In this document: one piece after another, positions 1 through 15,000 of the stretch
Layout: every line of letters begins with the position of its first letter
How positions within the stretch are numbered: position 1 is the stretch's first letter
NCBI RefSeq assembly: GCF_013369485.1
Contig: NZ_JABWEB010000003.1
Location: 310,001-374,000, forward strand
Direction: 5' to 3'
Source of the DNA: Massilia sp. BJB1822
GTDB lineage: Bacteria; Pseudomonadota; Gammaproteobacteria; Burkholderiales; Burkholderiaceae_D
Length of the DNA stretch: 64,000 nt
Program-made: the position numbers and the translations under genes
The notes under the pieces: generated by a model
The model's database searches: none
What the model was told of the DNA's origin: nothing
Seen by the model: only the letters and a program-made list of their open reading frames with translations

Positions 1-3000
1 GGCGTGCTGGGTTCCTCCGGCCTGGACGCGGCGGGCGCGGCTCGCAGCTCAAGCCCGGCCATCCTCACGCAGACTTTGCCCACGTCATCGCACAAATCGA
101 TATTGAATTGCTGGATTGCCCCACCGGGAACACCAGTCTGGCGCTGCACCACGGCCCACATGCTGCCGCTGCACGGCGCTAGAACCGTCAGCGATGCCAA
201 CATATATGGCAGCATTGCCACCGGTGCTTCGGGCTCCAGCGCAAGGCCTACTGTGGCTTGCAGCGCGGCGTCCAAAACGCCTGGATGCAGGATGAAGTTC
301 TCAGCACCGGCCAACTCTGGTGCGGAAATGCGCGCGACGGCCAGCGCCTCTCCAATCAATATTTCGACCAGTCCCCGGAAGCTGGAACCATACTGAATAC
401 CCAGGCGGCCAAACAGCTCATAGCATTGTTCCTGGCTCAGATGATTCAGCGAGCAAAGCTCGCGCAGTGCCGCCAGATCGTGGGAAGCATTCAGGTTTTC
501 CGCCGGAGCTAGCACGCCATCGCTGTAAGTAAGTATGTCTTCACCGCTTTCGCTATAGATTTCGAAGCCGATTTCATCCCGCCCCTGAGGAGTCAGCGCA
601 ATATGCAGGTCGAGGCCTTCCTCATCCACCGTGGCTGGACGGGACCAGCTTACGTCCTGCAAGCAGAATGCCTGCTGGACCGTGGCCGCCTTGCGTGCTG
701 CGAACAGCGCCATTTCCAGCTGCGCAACCGCTGGCAGGATGGCACGGCCATGCACCTTGTGGTCGTTGAGGAAGAACTCAGCCCCATTGAAACGGCTGCT
801 GAAACGCTGAACGCCAAGGTTGGACGTGTTGGCGTGGACCATAGGGTGCAGCACCGCCGCCATCTGCCCCGGTGCTGTCACGGCGCCAGTCTCGATCCAA
901 TAGCGCTCGCGAGCAAACGGATAAGTCGGCAGGTTGATACGCTGGGGCCTGCGGGCGGCACGCGCATGCAAACGGCGCCAGTCGAAAGCAAATCCCTTCA
1001 CCCACAGTTCCAGCAGCTTGCCGAACTTCCCTTTCGCCAGCCATGCATCGACGGTGCCGGACATATCGTCATCGCCGGACAGGCCGTCCATACCGTCTTC
1101 GTCGCGCTTCGCCTGGCCTTGATAGGCGTCTTCCGGCCAGGTTTCGTCCGCTGCGATGGCTTGCAGTTTTGTCCGCAGTTCGTCGATCGAATGGACGACC
1201 AGGGCAAGACGCTCTTCCAGCGCCTCCCGGCCGACCTGCAGGGTATACGCCAGATCGGCCAGATCGATATCGGCCGGTGCGGCGATGGCGGCCAGCAGCA
1301 GGCCTACCTGCTCCTGCAACCGCGCCTTGTTCCGCGCCGAAAGCAGCACCAAGGCAGGAACGCCCACCACGGAGCGCTCTACGGGTGGCGCAATATACTC
1401 TTCAATCACCACATGGGCGTTGGCGCCGCCAGCGCCAAAAGAGGAAATGCCGGCGATACGCGGGAGTTCGACGCCATTCCTTTGCACGCCAGGCCATGGA
1501 GCCAGCTCCTGCTGCACCACAAACGGCGTTGCGGCAAAGTCGATATTCGGATTCAGCGAACGGGAATGCAGGCTTGGCGCAAGCTGCCGATGCTTCATCT
1601 GCAGCAGTACCTTGCTCACGCCCGCGATGCCGGCCGCGCTCTCGCAGTGGCCAATATTTGATTTGGCCGAGCCGATGGCGCAGAACTGCTTGTCCCGTGT
1701 CCACTGCTGGAAAGCTCTGGAAAGACCCGCAATTTCGATAGGGTCGCCCAGGCTGGTGCCGGTTCCATGGGCTTCGATGTAGCTGACGTCGCGCGCATCG
1801 ACGCCGCCCAAGCGCAAGGCCTTCTCGATAACCTTGGCTTGCGCATTCGGATTCGGCACCGTATAGCCATTGGTTTTGCCGCCATGATTGACGGCGGTGG
1901 CTCTGATAATGCCGTAGATATGATCGCCGTCGGCGATGGCCTGCGCTTTAGGCTTGAGCAGTACCGCGCCCACGCCCTCGCCAGGAACATAACCCTCGCC
2001 GCCTTCACCGAAGCTCTCGCATCGTCCTTTGCCGGATACGAACTTACCCTCGGCCAGCATCAGGTATTTGTTCGGATGGATCGATACATTCACGCCGCCC
2101 GCAAGCGCAACGCTGCAATCACCGCGCTGCAGGCTCTGAACCGCAAGGTGAATGGCCGTCAGCGACGAGGAGCACATCGTATCCAGCGCCATGCTTGGAC
2201 CACTGAAGTTGCAGTAGTAGGATATGCGGTTGGCTATCGACGCCGGACTGTTGAACAGACCGATATTGTTGCCGCGTACCTGCTCCTGTGCGCCATAAAG
2301 CTGATATTCCTCGTACATCACACCGACGAACACGCCAACCTCACCTTCGCTCGCCACATTCCCCCGTGTGTAGCCAGCATCCTCCAGGGTAGCGTGCACG
2401 CATTCCAGGAAGAGGCGCTCTTGCGGGTCCATGCGTTCAGCTTCGCGCGGCGAAATATTGAAGAACAGCGGATCGAAGAGATCAACGCCGTCCATGAAGC
2501 CGCCCCATTTGCTATACGTCTTGCCGGCAGCATTGCGGTCGGCGTCGAAATACAGCTTGTGGTCCCAGCGGTCGGCAGGAATTTCGCCGATACAATCCTT
2601 GCCCTGGCTCAGATTGGCCCAGAATTCCTCGATATTGCGGGCCTGCGGATAGCGGCCCGCCAGGCCGATGATGGCGATTTCGTCGTTGCCCGTGCTGACT
2701 GCCGGGGCGAGAGGAACACGCAGGCTATCCCGCATGTCAATACTCGCTGGAATTGGACTTGGAGCCGCGGGCGCGGGTGCTTTGCGGCTTTCGCCCAACA
2801 GCGGAACCAGGACGGAAGCATGCTGCTGCAAGAAGTATTTACTCAGCGCGTCGATAGTCTGATATTCGAAGAACAGCGTCTTCGGCAAAGAGCCAAACAC
2901 CTTTTCCAGCGCGCGGGTCAGATCCAGGACCAGGATGGAATCGATGCCATAGGATTCCATCTGCGCTTGCGGATTAATGCGCTGCACCGGCAGCTTGAGC

Positions 3001-6000
3001 GCGGTGGACAGCAAACGCACAAAGTAGCGGCTTGCTTTTTCTTCCAGGTCATCGGATATCGGCATGGCTTTTTCTCTTTGATTTTCCGTCCGTTCCGGCG
3101 GACGTCCTTGCAGAATTGAGTTCATGCGGTCGGCATCTCCATGCACCAGCAGCACCTGCGGCACGCCACTGGCCAATGCCGCAGCCAAAGCCGCGCAACC
3201 GTCGACCGTGCTCAAAGGCGTCATGCCGAGATGTTCAAGCAGATGCTGGCGCGTGGCGGCATCGACCTGCATGCCGCCCTCCTCCCACAGCGGCCAATTA
3301 ATCGACAAGGTTCGTCCGTGGCGCTTTTCTTGGACGACCAGTTCGTTGCGGTGATGGGTGAAGCTGTCCATAAAGGCGTTCGCTGCCGCATAATCCGCCT
3401 GCCCGATATTGCCGATCACGCCAGACAGCGAGGAGAAGCAGATGAAGCAGTCCAGAGCAATATCACGGCTGGCCTGGTCGAGGTTCACTGTACCGGCAAC
3501 CTTGGCGCGCAGGACTTCACGCAGTTGCTCCGGCGTTTTTCTGATAAGGAAGCTGTCGCGCACCACGCCGGCACTGTGGATGATGCCGTCCAGTCCCTCA
3601 TGTTCTTCCTGAATGCCGTGAACAAGCTGCATGACCGCCTGCGCATCGCCGGCATCGAGCTGACGGTATTGCACCACTGCGCCCAAGGCTTCAAGTTCGC
3701 GGATACTGCCGCGTATGGCGTCGTTCATCGGCGAACGGCCTGCCAGAACCAGGGTGACGCCGTTCGCAGCGCTGGCTATATCGCGGGCAAAGATCAGGCC
3801 CAGGCCACCGGCGCCGCCTGTAATCAGATATACCCCATGATCCTTCCACTGTACCGAGCCGCTTGTCGCCAGCTCGCTCCAGCCTCGGACCATGCGTTCG
3901 CCGCGGCGATAGCGGATCTGCCTGTCCGCGCTGACGCGGTTCTCCAGCAGAACGGTTGACAAGTCCAGGCCTCGCTCGAACGCGATTACCTGGCTTGTAA
4001 GGCGCGGATTTTCCTGCTGCGCGCTTTGCAGCATGGCTCCCAAGCCGCTCAGTGTCTGGAATGCACCGTCGCCCGGTACGGCCAGCTGAATCAGCGATGT
4101 TCCAGTCTCGCTGCCCAGAGCTTGCAGACGCTCCAGAAGCAGGTGGGCGGCGGATTCGAAGCAAGCGGCAACATCAGCATGTACCGGCAAAAGCTCGCAG
4201 TCGGCATCTGGCAAGCGATTGCGGATCGCGACCACATCCTGCTCAGTGGCGCCATATAGAAGAACGAGGTGGCGGGCATAGGTCGTGCCAGCGTTTTCCG
4301 ACAGCGCTGGCTGCGCGCGCCAAACCGGCTGCAGCAAGGTGGACGAATCGGAAGTACGTTTTCCGCCACCTGCAACCGCGCGCAGGCTGAACTCCCTGAT
4401 CTGGATGCATGCCTGGCCATCGTCGCTGCACAGATCGATGTCAAGCTTCTGCACCGAATCGCCTGCTGCACATCCATGGCTCCGCTGCACCACAGCCCAC
4501 ATACTTTCGCCAGGCGTATGCAAGATCTCCAGCGATCCAAGGGCGAACGGCAGCATCAGTTCAGTACCACCGAGCAGACCGGCGGAAGCCTGCAAGGCCG
4601 CATCGAGCAATGCAGGATGCAGCGTGAAGTCCCCCAGCGAATCCCGAACGACGGACGGCAGCTCAATGCGGGCCAGCGCAAACCTCTCACCGGCCAGCAA
4701 TTCGCGCAGCCCTTGGAAACTCGGGCCATATTGCAATCCCATTCGCTCAAACAGCGCATAACACTCAATGGCATCCATCCGCCGGCGCGTGCCATGCGCG
4801 CGCAAGGTCGCAAGATCATGCACTGCCGCCGAAATGGATGCGTCGACAGACTCCACCAAACCCTGACTGAATACAGAACCTTCGCTGCTTGGGGAAGTTC
4901 CCTGGACTTCAAAGGCCAAGGTCCGTCCCTCGGCAGGGCGAAGCGCTACATTCAAACTCAGGCCATCAGTTCCCGTAATCGCAGGACGCACCCAGACAAC
5001 ATTCCTAAGCCGCAGGCCGTGAGCATTCTCGGTTGCCAGCTTGCCCGCTTGCAGCGCCATTTCAAGCTGCGCAGCACCAGGCAATACGCGCTCACCGCGC
5101 ACCATATGATCGGCCAGGAAAAATTCGCCGCCATCAAAATGGCTGCTGAAACGCAGACCTGAAATGTTCGAGCGGTTATGCTGCACGAGGGGATGAAGCA
5201 CGCCGCCAGAACCGCTTATCTGCTGACCATGACCGACGTTGATCCAATAGCGCTCCTGCGCAAAGGGATAGGTCGGCAGGCTTACCCGTTGCGGCTTGCG
5301 GCCGGCATACTGCGGCAACCAATTCACGTCCCGGCCATTGACCCATTGGGAGAGCAAGCCTTCAATATCTGCAGACGGATCGGAACCATGGGAGATGGAA
5401 TCCTTCCCGCGTTTTGCCTGGCCGCGCAAGATCGACTGACCATTACCTCGCACAAAACCAGCCAGCTTCTCGCGCAGCTCGCCGAACGAAGCGGCAACGA
5501 AAGCGAGCCTTTCTTCCATCTCTTCCCGTCCGACCTGCAAGGTATAAGCCAGATCAGATAGCGGAACATCTTTTTGAACTTGCGGCGTGCTTGCGAAGTT
5601 GAGCAACTGGTGCGCCTGCTCCAGCAGACGTTCCTCGTTCCGTGCCGACAGCACTATGCCCACCGGACCAGCAGGCGCATGATCCTGGCGCGCAGGAGCG
5701 ATATACTCCTCCAGCACCACGTGCGCATTGACGCCGCCGAAGCCGAACGAGCTTACCCCGGCACGGCGCGGGATTTCCTTGCCGTCCGCATCGCGCAAAG
5801 CGGTCCATTCGCGCGCCTCCTGAACCACATAGAAGGGGCTGGATTCCAGATCAATATACGGATTCAGCTCAGCGCTATGCAGGCTTCGAACCAGCTTCTT
5901 ATGCCGCATCTGCAGCAGCACCTTCATCACGCCAACAACCCCGGCCGCCAGCTCCAGATGGCCAAAGTTTGTTTTGGCCGAGCCGATACCGCAGTGGCGC

Positions 6001-9000
6001 GATTCGACGCGCGCGCCAGCCGTATCGTATAGATGCTTGAAGGCGGCTTTCAGGCCATTGATCTCAACCGGATCGCCAAGACTGGTTCCCGTGCCGTGTG
6101 CTTCGATGTAAGTCACCGTGCGCGGATCCACACCAGCATCCTCATACGCCATGCTGACCACAGCCGCTTGCGCCTTCGGATTCGGTGCAGTCAGCGAGTT
6201 GGCGCGGCCGCCATGGTTTTCCGCCGTACCGCGCACTAGGCCATAAATATGGTCGCCGTCACGCTCCGCATCGCTCAGGCACTTGAGCACAAGCATGCCG
6301 GCGCCCTCCCCACGCACATAACCATTCGCCGAGCTGGAGAAGGTCTTGCAGCGCCCATCCTCGGCCAGCATGCCGGCTTTGTTGAAGCTGATATGCAGGT
6401 CGGGATTGACGATGGCGTTCACGCCACCTACCACCGCCACGCCGCATTCGCCGCGCTGAATGGCTTGAACGCCGCGTCGCAAGGCCACCAGTGAGCTGGA
6501 GCAGGCGGTTTCCACAGGCTCGCTCGGCCCGTGGAAATCAAGGAAATAGCTCATGCGGTTCGGTCCGACCGACGCCACGGAGCCGGTCGAGGAATACCCT
6601 TCAATCGCCATGCCCGCACGCCGCACCCGATCCGCGTAGCCGCTGGCGATGGTCCCGATAAAGAGCGCCGTATCGCTGCCGGACAGCGCCGAACCGGCAT
6701 ACCCGGCATCCTCCAGCGCCTTCCAAACGTGGACCATCATCAGCCGTTGCTGCGGGTCCATCAGCTCCGCCTCCTTGGGCGAGATGCCGAAGAACAGCGG
6801 GTCGAAGTCGGCGATACCTTCAATGAAACCGCCCCATTTGTTATTGCACTTGTTCTCTTCCAGATTGGGATCGCCGTAGATGGCCTTCCAGTCCCAGCGG
6901 TCTTTTGGAATCTCGCCGATGCAATCCCGGCCTTCTTCCAGCACGCGCCAGAAGGCGTCCATATCGGGCGCCATCGGGAACTGGCCGCTCATGCCGATGA
7001 TGGCGACAGCGTCCTTGCTTTCCCTGCGCGGCTGGGGTGCAGGCTCCGGGTTCACGTACTGTACCGGCTCGGGTTCAGGGGCGGCAGTCTGGAACAGCGA
7101 ACGCCGTTCATCGGCAAGGAACTTTGCCAACCCATCCAGCGTTGGGTATTCGAAGAAGATGGTCGGCGCCAAGCCAACGCCATATTGATCGTTGAGCGAG
7201 TTGCAGAAGCTGGTCAGCGTAATCGAATCGAAGCCGTATTCGCTCCATTGGGTGTCGCCGTCAATATCCTCCTCCGCCACTTTCAGGATGGCCGAGACGC
7301 TGGCCGTCAGCAGGCCTCCTATGTGGCCTTGCAGGTCTATATCGCTTGGCGGAACTGGCGCAGCTACCCGGGCCACAACTGCCGGCACGGCGATGGCTGG
7401 CCGCGTCGCATCGCCCGTCTCCTTCCAGTATCGATCCTTGGCGAATGGATAGGTTGGCAAGCTGATACGCGATGGCCGACTTGCGCCGTCTGCCGCATAC
7501 AAGGCGCTCCAATCCAACGCAAAGCCCCTGGTCCAAAGCTCGCCCAGCTTATCCAGTTTGGCCTTGGCAAACCACGTGGCGATGATGCTGTCCATATCCT
7601 CATCGCCCGCAAACAGGCTGAACGCCTCTTTGTTTTTCTTGGCCTGACCGCGATAAACCCCATCGACTTCACTTTCGCCTGTGTTAATGGCACCCAGTTT
7701 TCGGCGCAGTGCGTCGAGCGAGTCCACCAAAATGGCCAAACGCTCTTCCATTGCCTCGCGCCCGGCTTGCAAGGTGTAAGCAATATTCGCCAGCGTTATT
7801 TGCGGCTCGATGCGCTCTGGCGCAATGGCCGCGAGAAGACGCTGAACACGCTGCCGCAAGCCTTCTTCGGTACGCGCGGAAAGCACCACTAGCTCAGGGC
7901 CGGACGATGTCTGGTCAAGCGACGCAGTGATAAATTCCTCGATAATCAGGTGGGCATTGGCGCCGCCAGCGCCGAATGACGATATGCCCGCAATACGTGG
8001 CTGCTCGCTGCTCCTGCCATCGGTCGCCACCTGCGGACGCTCCCACGTGCCAAGCTTCTGCTGCAGTACGAACGGCGAGTTGACAAAGTCGATATCCGGA
8101 TTGAGCACGGCCGCGTGCAGGCTGGGAACCAGCGTCCGATGCTTCATCTGCATCAGCACCTTGCTGATGCCAACCATGCCGCTCGCGCTTTCGCAATGGC
8201 CCACATTGGACTTCGCGCTGCCCAAAGCGCAGAACTGCTTATCCTCCGTCCAGTTGCGGAATGCCTTGCTTAAGCCGGCAATTTCAATCGGATCGCCCAG
8301 GCTGCTGCCCGTTCCTTGCGCTTCCAGATAGCTGATGCTGCGGGCATTGACGCCGGCCCGCTCCAGCGCATCCTTGACCAATTGGGCCTGCTGGTTCGGG
8401 TTCGGCACCATATAGCCGTTGGTCTTGCCGCCGGCATTGACAGCGCTGCCTTTGATGACGCCATAAATATGGTCGCCGTCCTCGATCGCGCGCTGCAGGG
8501 GTTTAAGTACGATCGCGCCAACAGCCTCGCCATCCACAAAGCCATCACCATCGGCGGCGAAGGACTTGCATTTGTCGCTACTGGACAGCATCGTCATTGC
8601 TGCCAGCTCCACCAGCTGATCCGGAGCGACGATCAGATTGACGCCGCCAGCCACGACGACTTCGCTTGCGCCGCTGCGCAGGCTTTCCAGCGCCAGATGC
8701 ACCGCCGTCAGCGATGAGGAACATGCGGTATCGACCGCCATGCTCGGCCCCTGGAAATTGAACAGCCAGGAAACGCGGTTAGCTATGGACCAGAAGCGGC
8801 TGCCAGCACCGTAGTACTCATTCATCGCCCCCACAAACACGCCGACCTTGCGGCTTGCGCTCAAACCGGACGGCGTATAACCCGCGTCCTCGATACTGCT
8901 GTAGGCCTCCTGCAGGAACAATCGCTCCTGCGGACTCATGGCCTCAGCCTCGCGCGGCGAGATATGGAAGAAACGCGCATCGAAGCAATCGATATCGTTC

Positions 9001-12000
9001 AGGAAGCCGCCCCATTTCGTATAGGTTTTACCGGGGCTATCCTTGGCCGGATCGAAGTAGCGGCTATGGTCCCAGCGCTCAGCGGGAATCTCGCCGATGC
9101 AATTGCGGCCATCCTTCAGGTTCTCCCAGAACTGCGCCACGTTCTCCGCCATTGGATAGCGGCCCGACAGGCCGATGATGGCCACATCGAACTGCCCCGC
9201 CAGGTCCGTTGGCTTGGCCGCAGCCTTGCCCTTCCATGCAAAGGAAGCGCGCACGCGGCGCCCGTTGGGCGACGCCAGAGTCCGCGCCGGCTGGGCGACA
9301 GCCTGAGACGCGGGAACGGCGCCCACCGGCGCGGCTTCCGCAGCCGCATCCAGTCCGGTCCAGCGCATCATCGCGGCGGTTTCGGTATGCACAAAATAAT
9401 CGGCCAATGCGTCGATGGACTGGTATTCAAAGAACAGGGAGGTGCTTAAACTGCTCGTGATGCCGGCATCGGACAGCGCCGCACGCAGGCCATTGGTCAG
9501 TTCCAGTACCAGAATCGAGTCGATGCCGTATTGATCAAGATTGCTGGCGGCATCGATTTTCTCGACCGGCATTTTCAGCACCTGTCCGACCAGCTTCTTC
9601 AATCGCAGAACGCATCCGTCGCGCAGCGACGATGCTGGTTGACTCGCTGCGGTCGGCGCAAGCTTGACGGCTGCGCGCGCCGAAACCGGAGCGCTGACGG
9701 TTGCGGCAACGGCGCGAACTGCCGGCGCAGCGGGTGCCGGCGCTGGCTTGACGTGGCGCTGCGGCGTGATGCCATCGCTTTCTGCCAGCACCACTTGCTG
9801 GCCAAGGACGTGCGCAGCATCGGCCGGGAACATGATGTGGCGGTAGCCCTCCTCGCGCAGCACGGTCTTCCACATGGCTGGCGCCAGGCTTGGGCAGCCG
9901 GGTATGCGCAAGGTTTCGTCCTCGTACAGCCACCAGCCGTCGAGCATGCCGAACGTCAGATGCGCCCACAACTCGCAGCTGCTCAACTCATTCAGCAGCA
10001 ACAGGCCATTAGCGCGCAAAGCTGCCTTCGCGTTGCGCAGGCTTTCGCGGATATCCTTGGTCGCATGCAGAACGTTGGTGGCAATCACCAGATCGTAGCT
10101 GCCCGCCTCGATACTCTGCCCTGCCAGCGGCTTGCCGGCATCGAACAGGCTGTAGGCGAGATAGGGGTAATGCGGCCCGTACTGCTGTTCCGCGTGCAGC
10201 AGGAAAGCACGCGACAGATCGGTGTAGCAGTACTGATCGATATTGCCGGCATAGGGTTTCAGCTTCGCCAGCACGCGCGCGCTGGTGCCGCCCGTTCCCG
10301 CACCGATTTCCAGAATACGGATGCGGGCCGATGGCTCCTGGCGCAGGCGGGCCGCGATAAAGGCCAGAACGCTGGCCGCCAGCACATCGTTATAGTAGTC
10401 GGCAAGCGGGCTGCCGCGATAAACGCCTTCCACCAGTTCCATCGAGGAGTTCGGGAACATGATCGATGTGGCGGGCGTGCGTCCGTTGAGCATTGCCGGC
10501 AAGGCGCGCAGCATGGTTTCCACCAGCACGGCCTGGGCGCGCTGATTCGCATCGCTCAGCCAGGCGTGCTTGCGCTGCTCCCATTCGGCCCAGGCCTGCT
10601 CGTGGACCGGACCTTGCTCCGCCACGCGCCAGGCATCGGCGCCGGTCTGCTGCAGCAAGCCCGCCTGAGCCAGACATTGCAGGCTATGCGAGAGCCAGCG
10701 CGCATAGCCGGGGCGGATGCCGGATGAAGCCATTGCATCGTTCAAGCCAAAGGAGTCTGCCGTGGCAAACATGCCTACGGCGCGCAGCTCGCCCCAGAGC
10801 ACGGCAAGCGACAGCCGGTCCATTTCCTGACGGCGCGCAGCCAACTGGCTGGCATCAGCCGGTAGCGGCACCGTGTTTTGCTCGCTCAGGGCCGCGGCCG
10901 CCGAGGCATAGCCGGCTTGATGGATATCCACGCGATTCGCGCCGATCAGATCCTGGATGCCGCCCCTGGGCATCGCCGAGGTCACTTTCAGGAAGCCCAG
11001 TTGCGGCAACGGCGCGGCCATCAGCGCATCGATAGCCAGCATGCCTTCCTCCGGCTCGATCGAGCCTATGCCTTGCTGCGCCATGCGCTCCCGGTAAGCC
11101 TGCGAGGCAACCACGCCCACACTACCCCAATAACCCCAGTTCATGGTCTTCACCGGGTAAGGCAGGCGCTTTGCCAGTTGCAGGCTGTAGGCATCCTTGA
11201 AAGTGCAGCCGGCCGCGTAATTACTTTGTCCCGCCGCCTTGATGAAGCTCAAAAGCGATGAGCAGAACAGCATGAAGTCCAGCGGCAGCTTGCCGAAAAC
11301 CTGCGCCATCCGCACGCTGATATCGACTTTCGCCACAAGCCCCGCGCGCAGCCGTTCTTCATCCATCTGGGCCAGGCTCTTGTCGAGCAAGGCGATGGCC
11401 GCGTGAACGACGCCATGGATGCGGGGGAAGCGCGCCAGAATCGCTTCGCGCGCAGTCTCCATCGCGCGGAGGTCGGCCGCGTTGGCCGAAATATAGCTTG
11501 GCGCGGGACCGAAGGCGCTGAGGCGGGCAATCGCTTGCTCAATCTCGCCATCCAGGGCGCGCCGCCCGATCCAGAACACATTGGCCTGGAAGTTGCGGAT
11601 CAGATGTTCGCTCAGCGCCTGGCCGATGCCGCCCGCGCCGCCAATGATGACGTATACGCCGCCTGCACGATAAACCGCTTCCGTTTCCGTCGGCGCAGCC
11701 ATCTGCACCGGCTGCAGTTGCTGGCGGAACCATTGGCCGGAGCGCCATGCCAGCGCGTCGCCCGCTGCGTTGAACGGCAGGCCGAAAATCTGCTGCCAAG
11801 GCCAGGCCGTGTCGGCCTGCATATCCAGCAGACGCACCTGCCAACGGCGGAACTCCTTGGCCATGGAAGCGATAAAGCCATGCACACTGGCGTGAGCCGG
11901 CGCGATGACATCGCAAGCATGCACAGACTGGCTCTGGCAAGTCAGCACGGTCCAGCCAAGCGGCTGGTCTGCCATGCCGATTGCGAGCAGCGCTTTCACC

Positions 12001-15000
12001 AGCCGGAAGCCTGTGATTACGCCCGCTTCCTGCGCCGCGATCAGTCCCTCGTCATCATGCTCTTCGCCGGCTTCGACGATCCAGAGCAGATGATCGAAGG
12101 AACCGACGGCACGCAAAGCCGTCTCCATGGTGCCGGCTTGCGCGCCTGCAGGCAGGGAAAGCATTTGCGCATCAGGATACAGGTTTGCCACCGCCTGCCG
12201 CTGGGCTGGAGTTCCGCCGACAATCGCCAGACGTGCTTCCGGCGCGGGAACCGTGGCCGAAACGGCTTGGCCAACAACTTCCCATACCGGGGCAAGCAGC
12301 AGCTTCTCTTCGTTTGGCGCGGCCTTGTCTCCCGCAGTATCGGCCTGATTCGCCGCCATCGCGCGCAGACTGAATGCGTGGAAGCGCAGGCAGACCTGAC
12401 CATCTTCATCGCATAGTTCAATGTCAAGTTTCGGCACGCGCTGACTGGCCGAGCTGCCCGCGCTGTAGTGGACGAATGCCCACATATTCGCGCTGCAAGG
12501 GGCAAGTTCCTCCACCGATTCCAGGGCGAACGGCAGCATCAATGGCGGTAGGCCAGCCGCATCGGCCTGCACGGCCAGGGTAGCCTGCAAAGCCGCATCC
12601 AACACGCTCGGGTGCCAGACATAGCCCGCTTCCGCTTGCGCGGCTTCGGGCAGTACGATACGGGCCAGAACCTGCTGCTCGCCCAAGAAGAGTTCCGCGA
12701 CGCCCTGGAAAGCCGCGCCGTATTCCAGGCCGGCGCGTTGGCAAAGTGGGTAAAAATCCGTACCGCTCAGATATGCGCGCCGGCATTGCTCGCGAATGGC
12801 CTGAACATCGTAGGTTTCGTCCTGCGCTTCCTCCAGCTCTTCAACGGTGGCCAGGCCTTGGCTGAACGGCGAAGTTTCGCCGTCCGCCGCATCGGCATAA
12901 ATCTCAAAGCGCACGACCCCATCATCCTCGGGATAGAGCGCGATATGCACCAGTAAGCCTTCCTCCCCGACGACCACCGGACGCGCCCAGACCACATCGC
13001 TCACCGTGATGCGGCAATCGCCACCCGCAGCCATAGCCACGGCGCTGCGCGCCATCTCCAGCTGCGCCACGCCCGGCAGAACGCGGTTGCCATTCACAAC
13101 GTGCTGCGACAGGAAGAACTCCTCGCCACTCAAGCGGCTGCTGAAACGCAGGCCAGCCAGGTCGGAGGTATTGCGCTGTACCAGTGGATGCAGGTGCGTC
13201 TCGCTGCCAGTCCCGCTGCCTTCAACGGCGGCGCTGGTCTGCACCCAATAGCGCTCGCGGGCAAAGGGATAAGTCGGCAGGCTGATACGGCGCGGACGCG
13301 CCGTGCCATCGCGGTACAGACGCCGCCAGTCGAAGGCAAGTCCTTTCACCCACAGATCGAGCAACTTGCCAAACTTACCTTTCTCGATCCAGGCATCGAC
13401 GGCGGCAGACATATCTTCATCGCCAATCAGGCCGCCCAGCGCCTCCGCTGTGCGTTTGACCTGTCCGCGGTAGACATCTTCGAGCTGAGTGTCGCCGCCC
13501 AGGACCGCCTCCAGCTTGCCGCGCAGATCTTCCAGCGAAGAAGCCAGCAAGGCGAGACGTTCATCCATCGCTTCGCGGCCGACCTGCAGCGTATAAGCCA
13601 GATCGGCCAGATCAATCTGGTCCGGCTGCGCAATCACCGCCAGCAACTGGCGTACCTGTTCCTGCAGACGCTCGCTGTCGCGCGCCGAGAGCAGCACCAC
13701 GGCTGGGCCGCGCAAAGCGGCGAGCGGACGTGCATCCGCATATTCCTCGATCACCACATGGGCATTCGCGCCGCCGGCGCCGAACGAAGAAATGCCAGCT
13801 ACGCGCGGCAATTCCCGCCGAACGCCGCTGCTCTCATCCACTGGCCGCAGCCATGGCGCCAGCTCCTGTTGCACCACAAAGGGCGTATTGCCAAAGTCGA
13901 TGTTCGGATTCAGCGAGCGGGAATGCAAGCTTGGCGCAAGCTGCTGATGTTTCAGCTGCAGCAGTACTTTGGTCACGCCAGCAACGCCGGCTGCGCTTTC
14001 GCAATGGCCGATATTCGATTTGGCAGAACCGATGGAGCAGAACTGCTTATCCTTGGTCCAGCTCTGGAAGGCCTTGGACAATCCGGCAATCTCGATTGGG
14101 TCGCCCAGACTGGTGCCGGTGCCGTGTGCTTCGATATAGCCGATATTGCGGGCATCGATGCCCGCCCCGCGCAGCGCGGTTTCAATCACCCTGGCCTGGG
14201 CGTTCGGATTGGGTACGGTATAGCCGTTGGTCTTTCCGCCGTGGTTGATCGCGGTGGCTTTGATGATGCCGTAGATATGGTCGCCATCGGCGATGGCCTG
14301 TGCTTTCGGCTTAAGCAGCAGCGCGCCCACGCCCTCGCCTGGAACGTAGCCCTCCCCGCCTTCGCCGAAGCTTTCGCAGCGTCCTTTGCCCGAGATGAAT
14401 TTGCCCTGAGCCAGCATCAGATACTTGTTCGGGTGGATCGACACGTTGACGCCGCCCGCAACCGCCACGCGGCAATCGCCGCGCTGCAAACTCTGCACGG
14501 CGAGGTGGATGGCCGTCAGCGAAGAAGAGCACATCGTATCCAGCGCCATGCTGGGGCCATTGAAGTTGCAGAAGTAGGAGATGCGGTTGGCGATGGATGC
14601 CGGGCTGTTAAGCATGGCCAGATTGCGGCCGCGCGCCTGCTCCTGCGCACCATACAGCTGGTACTCGGAGTACATCACGCCGACGAAAACGCCGACGCTG
14701 CCGTCCGAACCGGCTTGCTCCTGGCGGCCAATGGTGTCGCGGGTGTAGCCTGCATCCTCCAGCGCGGCATGCACGCATTCGAGGAACAGACGCTCCTGCG
14801 GGTCCATGCGCTCGGCTTCGCGCGGAGAGATATTGAAGAACAGCGGGTCGAACAGGTCAACGCCATCGATAAATCCGCCCCATTTGCTGTAAGTCTTGCC
14901 ATTCGCATCGCGGTTGGCGTCGAAGTACAGCTTATAGTCCCAGCGCTCGGACGGAATTTCGCCAATGCAGTCCTTGCCCTGGCTCAGATTGGCCCAGAAT

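Noticed and set aside
9531..10727. Possible frameshift or gene break around the methyltransferase region of the PKS
   Set aside because: The codon register is the same on both sides and the methyltransferase motif EIGAGTGG and the flanking ACP read through without a stop.
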